64,000 nucleotides of DNA from Akkermansiaceae bacterium (GCA_019634595.1 JAHCBC010000005.1:62001-126000), one strand, 5' to 3'; positions 1-8,043 are shown, numbered from the stretch's first letter. A program made the numbers and translations. The notes: generated from the sequence alone by a model not told the origin.

Positions 1-45
1 AGCGGCAGAGACTGCCGCACTCCATGACGCTGCCGCGTGATGGTG
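1..45. repeat. Half of a two-hairpin palindromic repeat (family G), cut by the window edge
   Basis: Bases 2-18 form a perfect hairpin, GCGGCAG / CTGCCGC with a 3-nt loop, followed by a conserved tail reading ACTCCATGACGCTGCCGCG. The same hairpin plus tail occurs twice, in inverted orientation, at 5028-5192. This copy is therefore probably one arm of such an element whose other arm lies outside the window. Confidence 0.6.
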
Positions 46-73
46 CGCGACCACGGGCGATGAAATGGGCGGG

Positions 74-178
74 GTAGCGAAGGTCGTGAGACCTTCGGCC
101 GGGGGGAAGTCCTTTGGGGACCGGGGCCGGTTTGTCTGATGGGGGCCACCCCGCCGAATCTCTCACGAGATTCGCTAC
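74..178. repeat. REPIN-like element: two GTAG-footed REP hairpins in inverted orientation
   Basis: GTAG at 74-77 is followed by the stem CGAAGGTC (78-85), loop GTGA and stem GACCTTCG (90-97). The mirror copy has stem CGAATCTC (155-162), loop TCAC, stem GAGATTCG (167-174) and then CTAC (175-178), which is GTAG on the other strand. The two stems differ at two base pairs and both differences are compensated on the opposite arm. A GTAG tetranucleotide at the foot of a hairpin is the hallmark of REP sequences mobilised by RAYT transposases. The element ends 60 bp before the gmk start. Confidence 0.75.
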
Positions 179-237
179 AGAGAATCCAGACTGGCATTTT
201 CACCGTCAGCGGTGCCGAATGTCCGCCCACCATCCCC

Positions 238-840
238 ATGTCCCTCCGCACAGGCATCCTCCTCCTCGTTTCCGGTCCGTCCGGATCCGGGAAAACCACC
301 CTCTGCAAACGCCTCTCCCACTCCGGGGAGGCGCGGCATTCCATTTCCTGCACCACCCGCGCGCCCAGGGCGGGGGAGATCGACGGGGAGCACTACCACT
401 TCGTCACGCTGGCGCAGTTCGAGGAAAAGCTGGCCGCCGGGGAGTTTCTGGAGCACGCCCTGGTCCACGGGAACCGCTACGGCACCCTGCGGTCGGAGGT
501 GTTGGGCTATCTGGAGTCCGGGGCGGATGTCGTGATGGACATCGACGTCCAGGGAGCGGCCCAGGTCCGTGCGTCGGACGACGATGCCATCCAGCGCGCG
601 CTGGTGGATCTCTTCGTCATGCCGGAGAGTGAGGACGAACTCCGCGCCCGGCTGGTGGGCCGGGGGACGGACAGCGAGGAAGTCATCGCCCTGCGCATGG
701 AGAATGCGCTGGTAGAGATCGCCCACTGGCCGGAATACACCTACCGCCTGCTGTCCCGCACCCCGGAAGAGGACTACACCCGCTTTCTTTCCCTGCTGGT
801 CGCCGAGCGTCTGCGCATTTCGCGGAGCGTTGTTCCATAG
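238..840 (+). CDS. gmk: Guanylate kinase
   Basis: Cytoplasmic nucleotide kinase converting GMP and ATP to GDP and ADP in purine salvage and synthesis. The 200-residue product has the Walker A loop GPSGSGKTT at residues 13-21, followed by the family's SCTTRAPRAGEIDGEHYHFV segment, which binds GMP, and the VMDIDVQGA motif around residue 100. Length matches the family norm of about 200-205. The frame is open upstream to an ATG at 139, but that extension reads through the REPIN and has no family similarity, so the ATG at 238 is preferred. No neighbour forms an obvious operon with it. Confidence 0.96.
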   Translation: MSLRTGILLLVSGPSGSGKTTLCKRLSHSGEARHSISCTTRAPRAGEIDGEHYHFVTLAQFEEKLAAGEFLEHALVHGNRYGTLRSEVLGYLESGADVVMDIDVQGAAQVRASDDDAIQRALVDLFVMPESEDELRARLVGRGTDSEEVIALRMENALVEIAHWPEYTYRLLSRTPEEDYTRFLSLLVAERLRISRSVVP

Positions 841-1323
841 ATCCGGAGATCACCCGGGTAAGGGTGAAATCTTCAACCACGGATGGACGCGGATGGACAC
901 GGATCCATTCCTTTGGATCAGAGGATGGAACGTCATCCGTGGAAGGCAGGGACGCCATTCCATGGCGTCAGGCGGGGGCAGTGCCTGACACCTTGCAGTG
1001 ACCGGTTTTCCTCCGTAGCTCCCTTTGGAAGATTGGAAAAGGCCATCTGTGAAGCGGAATCATGGGATGACGGGACATCCACCCTGCCTGACGCCATGGA
1101 ATGGCGTCCCTGCCAAAGAATGAACCGCTCCGGGGCCAACTTTTCAGGACGATGCTCCGGATGACCTTTGGTCATCTTTCTTCGATCTGTGTCCATCCGT
1201 GGTTCATCCTTTTTCATGCTTGGTGCAGCCGTTTTGCAGAACTTTTGCAGAACAATCATGTCCATTTGGCGCGGACTGCGGTGGGATGATCTTCACTCCG
1301 GGGTGTAACCCACACCACCTGCC
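841..1323. other. Gene-free spacer of about 480 bp filled by nested inverted repeats
   Basis: No credible gene is visible here. The outer arms at about 876-914 and 1165-1215 are inverted copies of a repeat of the type ACCACGGATGGACGCGGATG (family C). Inside them lies a second inverted pair, 945-973 and 1085-1114, built on GACGCCATTCCATGGCGTC (family K). An exact tandem repeat of TTTTGCAGAAC lies at 1232-1253. Short open frames here are translations of repeats. Confidence 0.7.
1232..1253 (+). repeat. Exact tandem duplication of an 11-mer upstream of the exported protein gene
   Basis: TTTTGCAGAAC occurs at 1232-1242 and again, immediately adjacent, at 1243-1253. It lies 71 bp before the start at 1324. 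It could be a tandem operator for a dimeric regulator or simple slippage. The sequence alone does not decide. Confidence 0.4.
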
Positions 1324-2730
1324 ATGAAGAAAAAACTCCGTCATCATCCGGCCCTCCTCATCCTCGGACTGTCCCTCGTCACCGCCACCGCGCAGGAGGC
1401 GAACCCGTTCGTGAAAAAACCCGGCGCGAAGGAATCCACGCCGCCACCACCCGCGGGAGCCGCCGTCCACCGGCTGCTGGAATACATCGCCGTGCCCACC
1501 GCCGTGCTCGACCAATGGCAGGAAACGGATGGCGATGCGGCGAAGTTACGGGCGTCGCTCCAGCCACTCATCGACGACGGGAAAGCCACGCCCATCCACA
1601 CCATGTTCGCCAGCGGCACCCGGGAGCGCGCCATCCGGGTGGACACCATCGCCGAGCAACTCTACCCCACGGAGTTCATGCCATCCCCTCCCACCGGCTG
1701 GCCCTATCCTACCGCGTTCGAGACCCGGAACATGGGCATCTCCGCCAACAGCTTCTGCGGTGCATCCGCTGACCATGCCTTCCACCTGGAGTCGGAGTGG
1801 GTCATCCTTTCGGAGGTGCTTTTCTACCATGAACTGGCACGGCGGACCAGCCAGCCGGGGGATATGTTCCTGCCCTGCTTCCACGCCCACAGCTTCCAGT
1901 GGAAGCAGGAGAAAACCCACAATGATCCTTTCGGAAACACCAGCATCGGCACCCCGCGGAACACCCTCCTCTCCAGCCCCACCTTCACCGCGGGAAAGGT
2001 CCACCTCGTCAGCCGGACGCAGTTTCCCGGCAGGACCGACGGCATGTCCGTCGCGGTGTTCTTCCGTGGCGACATCCAGGCGGAGGCGCCTGCGGCAGCC
2101 CCGGCAAAGGGACCGGAGGAATACCGCATCAACGCCCGCCTGGTGAAAATCCCGCAGCGGAAGTTCTCCGCCTGGATCCAGTCCCAGCCTACCGGCGACA
2201 TCGCCGCCACCGCGTGGGAAGCCCTCGGCCTTCCCGGCGGGGAGGGCATCACCCTGGTGACCGAGCTGGCCGGGACCAGCCGCAAGGGCGAGCGGACGGG
2301 CATCAACCAGTGGGAGGAATACATCTATCCCACAGAGTACGTGCCATACGGCTTCAAGAACCGGAACGAACCCATCGCCCCGCAGCCGGAGGATGCGAAG
2401 GCGGAGGTCCAGTCCACGGCCACCGCCTATGAGACGCGGAACCTGGGGATGACCGCGGAAGTGAAGCTGACCGATGACGCGCAGGGCCTGCTGCTGGACA
2501 CGGAGTTCTACTACGTGTGGAAGCTGGGGGACACCGTCTGCCGCCGCTTCCGGGATGGGAATGAATGGCGGCCGGACATGACCATGCCGCTGTTCTCCTC
2601 CTACACCTATACCTCCAGCATCCGCCCGCAGCGCGGGAAATGGATGCTCGCCAGCACCGGGTCCACCTTCACCGCGCAGGGCCAGCCGGACCCGGAGAGC
2701 ACCATCCTCACCTTCATCCGCATCGACTGA
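1324..2730 (+). CDS. Exported protein with two secretin-like repeats
   Basis: The 468-residue product begins with a Sec signal peptide (MKKK, then a hydrophobic core, cleavage probably after ATAQ near residue 24). It has an internal duplication: the segments around residues 110-165 and 335-405 each read roughly YPTEF/YVP..., then a spacer, then FETRNMGIS or YETRNLGMT followed by a beta-rich stretch. This YP..P...FETRNxG pattern resembles the region before the secretin core in type II/III secretion-like proteins of Verrucomicrobia. No secretin pore domain follows, so this is not a complete secretin. It is probably periplasmic or envelope-associated. The two-component genes start 8 bp downstream on the same strand and may share a transcript. 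The specific function is unknown. Confidence 0.75.
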   Translation: MKKKLRHHPALLILGLSLVTATAQEANPFVKKPGAKESTPPPPAGAAVHRLLEYIAVPTAVLDQWQETDGDAAKLRASLQPLIDDGKATPIHTMFASGTRERAIRVDTIAEQLYPTEFMPSPPTGWPYPTAFETRNMGISANSFCGASADHAFHLESEWVILSEVLFYHELARRTSQPGDMFLPCFHAHSFQWKQEKTHNDPFGNTSIGTPRNTLLSSPTFTAGKVHLVSRTQFPGRTDGMSVAVFFRGDIQAEAPAAAPAKGPEEYRINARLVKIPQRKFSAWIQSQPTGDIAATAWEALGLPGGEGITLVTELAGTSRKGERTGINQWEEYIYPTEYVPYGFKNRNEPIAPQPEDAKAEVQSTATAYETRNLGMTAEVKLTDDAQGLLLDTEFYYVWKLGDTVCRRFRDGNEWRPDMTMPLFSSYTYTSSIRPQRGKWMLASTGSTFTAQGQPDPESTILTFIRID

Positions 2731-2738
2731 CGTTCCGC

Positions 2739-4265
2739 ATGAAACTCCCTTCCGCCACTTCCTCACCGGATGCCATCCTCTGGCTCACCTGCGTGCTGGC
2801 CGCGCTGGTGGTGGCGGGCGGCTTGTTCCTCGCCCGCAGCACGGAGAGCGTTCCTTGGTTCCCCCCGGGGGACCGGGCGGGAGACATCTTCCACTTCGCC
2901 ATCCACCGCATCACGGAGATGGAGAAACGCTGGCAGGACGCCCTGGCGGAGGAGTCGCAGGAGTTGCTGGACCTCCATACCAGCGGTGACACCTCCTGGG
3001 AGTCCGCCACCGCCGGAGTCACCCGCGCGGTCATCCTGGGCCAGCGTTCACCCCCCGCCGTGCTGGGGCCGCGCGGTCTGCACCCCATCCTGGAGAAGGA
3101 CAGGAAACCCGCCGCAAAGGACGCCACCGCGAACGATGAACCATGGATCATCGACATCCAGGAGGTGATGGGCGTCGGCTTCCGGGACATCGCGGGCAGG
3201 CCTCCCCTCTACATCCGTGGCAACGACCGCAAGGTGGTGGCCATGGTGCTGGACATTGAGGCCGCCGCCGCAGTGGTGATGCGCGATCTGGAGGACAACC
3301 CGGAGTTTTCCTTCCACGGGGAACCGGGGCGCCTCCAGTGGCGGACCTACACCGGCATCCGCCCCCTGGAGACGGAGACCGTGCGGCCGGACGAGACCCA
3401 GCAGCATGTCTCCCGCTTCGGCACCTTCGAGCTGCGGCAGTGGTTTCCCACCAGATCCTTCGTAAGTTACCACCTGCCCACCTTCGTCGGTGCGTCCGCC
3501 GTGGCGGTGTTGCTCGTCATCACCGGCATGGTCGCCGCGTCCGGCCAGCGCCGCGCCCTGCGGGTGGCGGAGGAGCGCGTCAGCTTCGTCAACCGCGTCT
3601 CCCATGAGCTGCGCTCCCCGCTCACCAACCTGCTGCTCAACACGGACCTCGCCATCGACGAGCTGCCGCCGTCCGGTGAAAAGGTAGGCCGCCGCCTGTC
3701 CCTCATCCGGGAGGAGACGGGCCGTCTTTCCCGCATCGTGGACAACGTGCTCGCCTTCGCCCGCCAGGAGCGCGGTGCGTCCCCCGCGGACTCCGCCCCG
3801 TGCCACCCTGCGGAACTGGTGGAAAGCATCCGGCGGAACTTCACCCCGCTGCTGGAGCGGAAGGACATCCGCTGCATCTGGCGCGTGGACCTGCCCGGCC
3901 CGCACCCCATCGACGGGGACGCCTTTTCCCAGATCCTCTCCAACCTGCTCTCCAACGTGGAGAAATACGCCGGCCCCGGGGCCACCTGCCACATCACCGG
4001 GGAAGCGGCGGGCGGACGCCTCACCCTCACTGTGGCGGATGACGGGCCGGGTGTGCCCGCCGCCGCGCGGGAAAAGATTTTCCACCCCTTCAGCCGTGCG
4101 CGGGAGGGCACCCGGGAAGGTGTCAGCGGCACCGGCCTGGGCCTGTCCATCAGCCGGGATCTGGCCGCGCGCATGGGCGGCACGCTGGAACTGCTGCCCG
4201 CCGCGAAGGGAGCCGCTTTCCGGCTCGTCATCCCCACCACGGGAAAGGAGACTGGCTCATGCTGA
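2739..4265 (+). CDS. Membrane sensor histidine kinase
   Basis: 508-residue two-component sensor. Transmembrane helices lie at about residues 11-31 and 247-268 and frame a periplasmic sensor of about 215 residues with no recognised fold. The catalytic part follows: an H-box with the phosphoacceptor His near residue 289 (RVSHELRSPLTNL), an N-box near 398-406 (QILSNLLSNVEKYA), a G1 box DDGPGVP near 434, and a G2 box GTGLGLSI. The ATG at 2739 lies 8 bp after the preceding stop and begins with a plausible membrane-insertion sequence; the open frame upstream overlaps the previous gene. The stop overlaps the start of the response regulator (ATGCTGA), indicating translational coupling. Confidence 0.92.
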   Translation: MKLPSATSSPDAILWLTCVLAALVVAGGLFLARSTESVPWFPPGDRAGDIFHFAIHRITEMEKRWQDALAEESQELLDLHTSGDTSWESATAGVTRAVILGQRSPPAVLGPRGLHPILEKDRKPAAKDATANDEPWIIDIQEVMGVGFRDIAGRPPLYIRGNDRKVVAMVLDIEAAAAVVMRDLEDNPEFSFHGEPGRLQWRTYTGIRPLETETVRPDETQQHVSRFGTFELRQWFPTRSFVSYHLPTFVGASAVAVLLVITGMVAASGQRRALRVAEERVSFVNRVSHELRSPLTNLLLNTDLAIDELPPSGEKVGRRLSLIREETGRLSRIVDNVLAFARQERGASPADSAPCHPAELVESIRRNFTPLLERKDIRCIWRVDLPGPHPIDGDAFSQILSNLLSNVEKYAGPGATCHITGEAAGGRLTLTVADDGPGVPAAAREKIFHPFSRAREGTREGVSGTGLGLSISRDLAARMGGTLELLPAAKGAAFRLVIPTTGKETGSC

Positions 4266-4942
4266 TCCTGGTGGCGGAGGACGATGACGTGACGCGGGAG
4301 GCCATCCGGGATCTCCTGGCCGTGGAGGGCCACCAGGTGCTGGAGGCCGCGGACGGCACCGCCGCCATCGCCGCGTGGCGCACCGGCAGGCCGGAACTGG
4401 TCCTGCTGGACATCATGATGCCCGGTGCCAGCGGCTACGATGTCTGCCGTACCATCCGGCGGGAGGACACCGCCGTGCCGCTCGCCTTCCTTTCCGCGAA
4501 GTCGGAGGAGGTCGATATCGTCCTCGGTCTGGAACTCGGAGCGGACGACTTCATCCGCAAGCCCTTCGGGAAACATGAGCTGCTCGCCCGCGTGCGCGCC
4601 CTCGTCCGGCGGAAGGAACCCGCCGCCGCCGTCGCACAGGAATCATTTTCCATCGGCCCGTGGCGTGTCCTCCCGCGCCACCAGAGGGCGGAGCGGGACG
4701 GCCACCCATGCGTGGATCTCACCGCACGGGAAGTCTCCATCCTCCACCTCCTCGCCAGTCATCCGGGCGAAGTCATCACCCGGGATGAACTTCTCAACCG
4801 CTGCTGGGGCATGGAGTATTTCCCCGAGTCCCGCACGCTCGACCAGCACATCCTCAACCTGCGGAAAAAACTGGAGGAAGATCCGTCCGAACCCCGCTGG
4901 ATCGCCACCGTCCGCGGCACCGGCTATAGATATCCGGGATAG
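4259..4942 (+). CDS. OmpR/PhoB-family response regulator
   Basis: 227-residue DNA-binding response regulator paired with the upstream kinase. The receiver domain spans residues 1-120, with acidic residues EDDD at 7-10, the phosphoacceptor Asp51 in LVLLDIMMPG, a Ser at the Thr/Ser switch position (FLSAKSEE) and the conserved Lys in FIRKPFG. The winged-helix effector domain occupies about 130-227, including LTAREVSILHLLASHPGEVI and a C-terminal VRGTGYRY. It overlaps the kinase stop by 7 bp. The targets are unknown; the exported protein at 1324-2730 is the closest candidate. An inverted repeat element begins directly after its stop codon. Confidence 0.94.
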   Translation: MLILVAEDDDVTREAIRDLLAVEGHQVLEAADGTAAIAAWRTGRPELVLLDIMMPGASGYDVCRTIRREDTAVPLAFLSAKSEEVDIVLGLELGADDFIRKPFGKHELLARVRALVRRKEPAAAVAQESFSIGPWRVLPRHQRAERDGHPCVDLTAREVSILHLLASHPGEVITRDELLNRCWGMEYFPESRTLDQHILNLRKKLEEDPSEPRWIATVRGTGYRYPG

Positions 4943-5259
4943 GGAACATCGAACATCGAACATCGAACGTCCAACATCGAACGTTGAAGTGAAGAGGGGC
5001 GATGGAGGAAGGGTGCCTCCGTCCGCGATAGCGTCATGGAGTGCGGCAGTTTTCTGCCGCTATCAGTGGCGCACGAAACTTTCCCCGATATTGAACCGCC
5101 ATCCGCACCCCACCGGCCCGCGCCATTTTCCGGCAACGCCCTCCTCTCCCATAGCGGCGGAGGGCCGCCGCACTCCATGACGCTGCCGCGACGGGGGCGA
5201 TCCCACTCGCTTTCTCCACTTCAAATTTCGATGTTGGACGTTCGACGTTCGATGTTCAC
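4943..5259. repeat. Nested repeat element: family B arms flanking a family G two-hairpin element
   Basis: This fills the whole gap between two convergent genes. The outer arms are 4943-4992 (tandem ATCGAACATCGAAC units) and 5218-5257, the inverted counterpart. Nested inside is a two-hairpin element at 5028-5192: GCGGCAG/CTGCCGC at 5043-5060 and GCGGCGG/CCGCCGC at 5154-5171, each joined to the conserved CTCCATGACGC segment in inverted orientation. The two inner stems differ by one compensated base pair. No gene is supported; open frames here translate the repeat. Confidence 0.7.
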
Positions 5260-5640
5260 CTACCTCTCCAGCCATTCCCTGTACTGCCGCCAGTCCTCAT
5301 CGATGACCGCCTTCGCATGCGCCGCATGCTCGCAATGTTCGTCATCCGTCGGCAGTCCGCAGGCCCCCACCTTCATCGTGAACCCTGGGTATTCCGCCCC
5401 GGCGATCACCCCGTGGTAGTCCAGCGTCGCCCGGTCGATCTCCGCTCGCAGCCTCCCCACATCCCCGGCGGCCAACTTCAGCGCCGCCAGCCGCACCCGA
5501 TCCTCCCCGCACTGCCAGCTCTCCCGCCCATACACGGACAGGATCTCATGAACCTCCGCGTGCCTTTCCGATGGGAAATCCCTGCCCACCAGCCGGTCCA
5601 CATCCCCGCTCGTCACCTCCGGTATCGGTTGCGTCAACAT
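5260..5640 (-). CDS. Conserved hypothetical cytoplasmic protein
   Basis: 126 residues, no signal peptide or membrane segment. The segment DRVRLAALKLAAGDVGRLRAEI and the downstream DYHGVIAGAEYPG resemble a widespread uncharacterised bacterial family in which a helical pair precedes an AEYPG/Y motif. The likely start is the ATG at 5640 (MLTQPIPEV); the open frame extends to 5748, but the extra N-terminus looks non-coding. Its stop lies 3 bp from the end of the repeat element. Function unknown. Confidence 0.65.
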   Translation of the reverse strand: MLTQPIPEVTSGDVDRLVGRDFPSERHAEVHEILSVYGRESWQCGEDRVRLAALKLAAGDVGRLRAEIDRATLDYHGVIAGAEYPGFTMKVGACGLPTDDEHCEHAAHAKAVIDEDWRQYREWLER

Positions 5641-5785
5641 GGCGTTCTCTGGCTTTCGGGAAACAAATCGGCACCCTCCCCACCGTGAAACGGAGGGCAT
5701 CTTCCATCCTACATCCTGCTCTGCGGGAGTTCCAATTTTTTGTGGCAAGCGGGTGGGACGCCAACGGAGCGAACATCACCAGCCT

Positions 5786-5816
5786 GCCAGCGAAGATGGC
5801 GGTCTGAAGACCGGCC
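5786..5816. repeat. Single palindromic hairpin of family A
   Basis: GCGGTCTGAAGACCGGC with a flanking CTCC, in the family whose hairpins share a TTCA/TGAA centre and carry variable but self-complementary stems. It lies just after the stop codon (minus strand) of the BlaR1-like gene and could act as a terminator-like structure. The partner arm, if it existed, is degenerate. Confidence 0.5.
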
Positions 5817-5820
5817 CTCC

Positions 5821-7542
5821 TTACTTCCGCCGGATGAGGATTTTATGGTCGTCCGTCGTCCATGTCAGCCCCATCTCGTCCAGGACGTATGACAGGACCG
5901 TGGCGAGCGGCACCCGGCGGAGGGCCATGGTCCCGCTGGTGGCGGCGGGGTCCACTCCTTCACCGATGACGATTGGAAACACCGGCCCACCTTTCGCGGC
6001 TTTGGCCGCCTGTTCGTTGAAAGTGTCCACCATCTCCTGCAGCGGGGTCATCTCGAGCCGCGCCCGCTGGAGGATGAGCTTCGCCGCGAACTCCGCCGCC
6101 GCGCCTTTCTGTTCCGGAACCCGTCCGTATCCCTCCATGCCCGCCGGATGAACCACCACCGCATGGTCATCCACGCGGAAGACAGACCCCGTTTCCTGGC
6201 ACATGGTCACCAACGCGTCACGGATGGTGATGTTCCGCTTCTCCATGGTGAACCTCGGTCCGGGATTGAAAAGTTCACCTTCTTTCCGCGGCGGCAGCAC
6301 CCCTACGATGTTGATTCCCCGTTCCGCCGGCGGTGCCGTGACATCCAGCTCGTCGGATCTAAATCGAAGGAAATCCACCGCTTCGAGCAATGCCGTTTGC
6401 TCGAAGTCGATCCGCGGCACGACGATGGTATCCAGCTTCCGGTCGATGGCGATCTGGCCGGGAGTCGCGGGTTTGGCCGTCTTTTCCGCCTTTTTTCCAT
6501 CCTCCGCGGTTGTCTCCGCTGCCGCCGGCTCCCGCGCCTCCGTTGCGCCGAACACCACCAGCAGCGTGAGGATGGCCGCACCGGCCACGCACTGCCCCAT
6601 GCCCGCCTTCCGGTAGGCGGCGATCTCCCGGACGCGCGACTTCATCCCCGCCGCGTGCTCGAAAATGCCGACGAAGCCGAGGCTGAAGCCCTGCAACGGA
6701 AAGCCCCCCTGGAGCTTCAGCAACGCAGTGCCATAGGCCGTACGGCTGTCCCCGGCGCTGATCGAAAGCACCCTGGCATCGCACGCCTCCTCCCGGTCCG
6801 CGCGCATCCTGGCGAAGGCGAACCACAGCAGCGGATTGAACCAATGCAGCGCCTGCAGCACGCAGGCCACCGCGTTCACCACCAGATCATGGCGTTTCAG
6901 GTGGCAGAACTCATGCAGCAGGATGAGCCGCGTTTCCTCCCCGCTGAAACCCTCCGGAAAGCGTGCCGGAAGCAGCAGCGTGGCACGGAAAATCCCCGTG
7001 ACTGCTGGGCTGTCCACCATCGGAGAAACCAGCACCCGTGGCACCCGGCACAGGCCCGCCTCATCCGCCGTCGCGTGGATCTGCCGGAGCAGAGGTTCCT
7101 TAACCGCCACCGCCGCGCCGGAAATGCGCCGCAGGTGCCGCACGTATCCCGCCAATCCCATCGCCAGCACCGTACCGGCACCCGTCAGCCATACGATGGC
7201 AAAGGGATTCACCGGTCGCCGCGCATCACCCGATGCACTTTCCGGGGCGGTAGGGGGGAGGGGAGCAGCCGCCATTTCCACCACCGCCGGGTGTGCCGGT
7301 GCAGGCCGATCCGCCGGGGGCGTCTCTCGTTTCTCCGCCACCGGCAGCGACCAGCCGAACGGAACGGACGGCAGTGCGGGCAGCACCATCACCAGCAGCA
7401 TGGGGAACCACAGCGCGTAACGCCACCGCGCGGGCAGCCAGCGGCGCGCCACCAGGTGGAGAGCGAGGACGGCCAGGGCGATGGCGGACGCCCGCATTGT
7501 GGCGGCCAGCATCCAGTCGAAAAGCGGATCGATGGGGTTCAT
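5821..7542 (-). CDS. BlaR1/MecR1-type M56 membrane metallopeptidase with C-terminal STN-like domain
   Basis: 573 residues. In characterised relatives this membrane zinc protease relieves repression by its BlaI/MecI partner after sensing a signal. N-terminal helices lie at about 12-35 and 42-63 with another near 112-133. The zinc-binding HEFCH motif is at residues 210-214, followed by KRHDLVVN. A helix follows near residue 325. Instead of a penicillin-binding sensor, the C-terminal third (about residues 365-573) contains two short repeats of the STN/secretin-N kind (TALLEAVDFLRF..., then ITIRDALVTMCQETG...VHPAG). The start chosen is ATG 7542, 7 bp after the stop of the upstream blaI-like gene. 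Substrate and signal are unknown; beta-lactam sensing should not be assumed. Confidence 0.85.
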   Translation of the reverse strand: MNPIDPLFDWMLAATMRASAIALAVLALHLVARRWLPARWRYALWFPMLLVMVLPALPSVPFGWSLPVAEKRETPPADRPAPAHPAVVEMAAAPLPPTAPESASGDARRPVNPFAIVWLTGAGTVLAMGLAGYVRHLRRISGAAVAVKEPLLRQIHATADEAGLCRVPRVLVSPMVDSPAVTGIFRATLLLPARFPEGFSGEETRLILLHEFCHLKRHDLVVNAVACVLQALHWFNPLLWFAFARMRADREEACDARVLSISAGDSRTAYGTALLKLQGGFPLQGFSLGFVGIFEHAAGMKSRVREIAAYRKAGMGQCVAGAAILTLLVVFGATEAREPAAAETTAEDGKKAEKTAKPATPGQIAIDRKLDTIVVPRIDFEQTALLEAVDFLRFRSDELDVTAPPAERGINIVGVLPPRKEGELFNPGPRFTMEKRNITIRDALVTMCQETGSVFRVDDHAVVVHPAGMEGYGRVPEQKGAAAEFAAKLILQRARLEMTPLQEMVDTFNEQAAKAAKGGPVFPIVIGEGVDPAATSGTMALRRVPLATVLSYVLDEMGLTWTTDDHKILIRRK

Positions 7543-7549
7543 GTTCGGG

Positions 7550-7945
7550 TCAGGGTTTCGGTTTTTTGTTCTTCTTGATGGAACCATCCAGCAGCTTCTT
7601 CAGCTCCTTCACCTCCTCCGAGGTCAGCTTTGCGTTGCTGGCGAAGTGCATCAGCAGCGGCTTCGCCGCACCTTGGAAGACACGCTCCAGGAAAGATGCG
7701 CTCTCCGCCTTCACGCAGGATTCACGCTTCACCGCAGGCCGGTAGCGCCGCGGTGGTCCTCCTTCCTCCTCCGTCTCCAGCGCGCCCTTCTCCACCAGCC
7801 TGCCCAATAGTGTCCGCACCGTGTTCTCCGCCCAGCCCTTTGTTCCCGCCAGTTCCTTCGCCACCTCTGAAGCTGTCCGTGGGGAGGATTCCCACAGCAC
7901 TTCCATGATGGCCCATTCGGATTCCGGAAAACTCGGAAGTGTCAT
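7550..7945 (-). CDS. BlaI/MecI/CopY-family winged-helix repressor
   Basis: 131 residues, typical for the family. The N-terminal winged helix (SEWAIMEVLWESSPRTASEVAKEL, then WAENTVRTLLGRLVEKGAL) spans residues 4-70; the C-terminal part is a helical dimerisation region, with a lysine-rich tail. ATG 7945 is used because the family begins with such a LPxxESEWxIMxxLW segment; the longer open frame to 8038 reads through the operator region. First gene of a two-gene operon with the metallopeptidase. Two BlaI-box-like sites lie just upstream, so autorepression is likely. Confidence 0.9.
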   Translation of the reverse strand: MTLPSFPESEWAIMEVLWESSPRTASEVAKELAGTKGWAENTVRTLLGRLVEKGALETEEEGGPPRRYRPAVKRESCVKAESASFLERVFQGAAKPLLMHFASNAKLTSEEVKELKKLLDGSIKKNKKPKP

Positions 7946-7958
7946 ATCCGATGGGGAT

Positions 7959-7996
7959 ACTACAAGTGTGGTGGCTTTGTCCACTACATTTGTAAT
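7959..7996 (-). promoter_or_regulatory. Probable BlaI-type operator pair
   Basis: Upstream of the repressor gene, the minus strand carries ATTACAAATGTAGT (plus 7983-7996), an excellent match to the TACA-N2-TGTA dyad bound by BlaI/MecI repressors. A degenerate second copy containing ACTTGTAGT lies at 7959-7972. TGGACA and TAGTAT, separated by about 15 bp between and within the dyads, could be the -35 and -10. The sites lie 14-51 bp before the start. Confidence 0.7.
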
Positions 7997-8043
7997 ATAT
8001 CTTCCCGCCGGAACTCCCTTGCATCCGCAAGCCGACATTGTTC

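Noticed and set aside
876..1215. CRISPR-like repeat array
   Set aside because: The repeats are inverted pairs without regular spacers and there are no cas genes.
7550..7945. Beta-lactam resistance operon
   Set aside because: The regulator pair is of the BlaI/BlaR1 type, but there is no beta-lactamase or penicillin-binding sensor domain, so resistance cannot be claimed.
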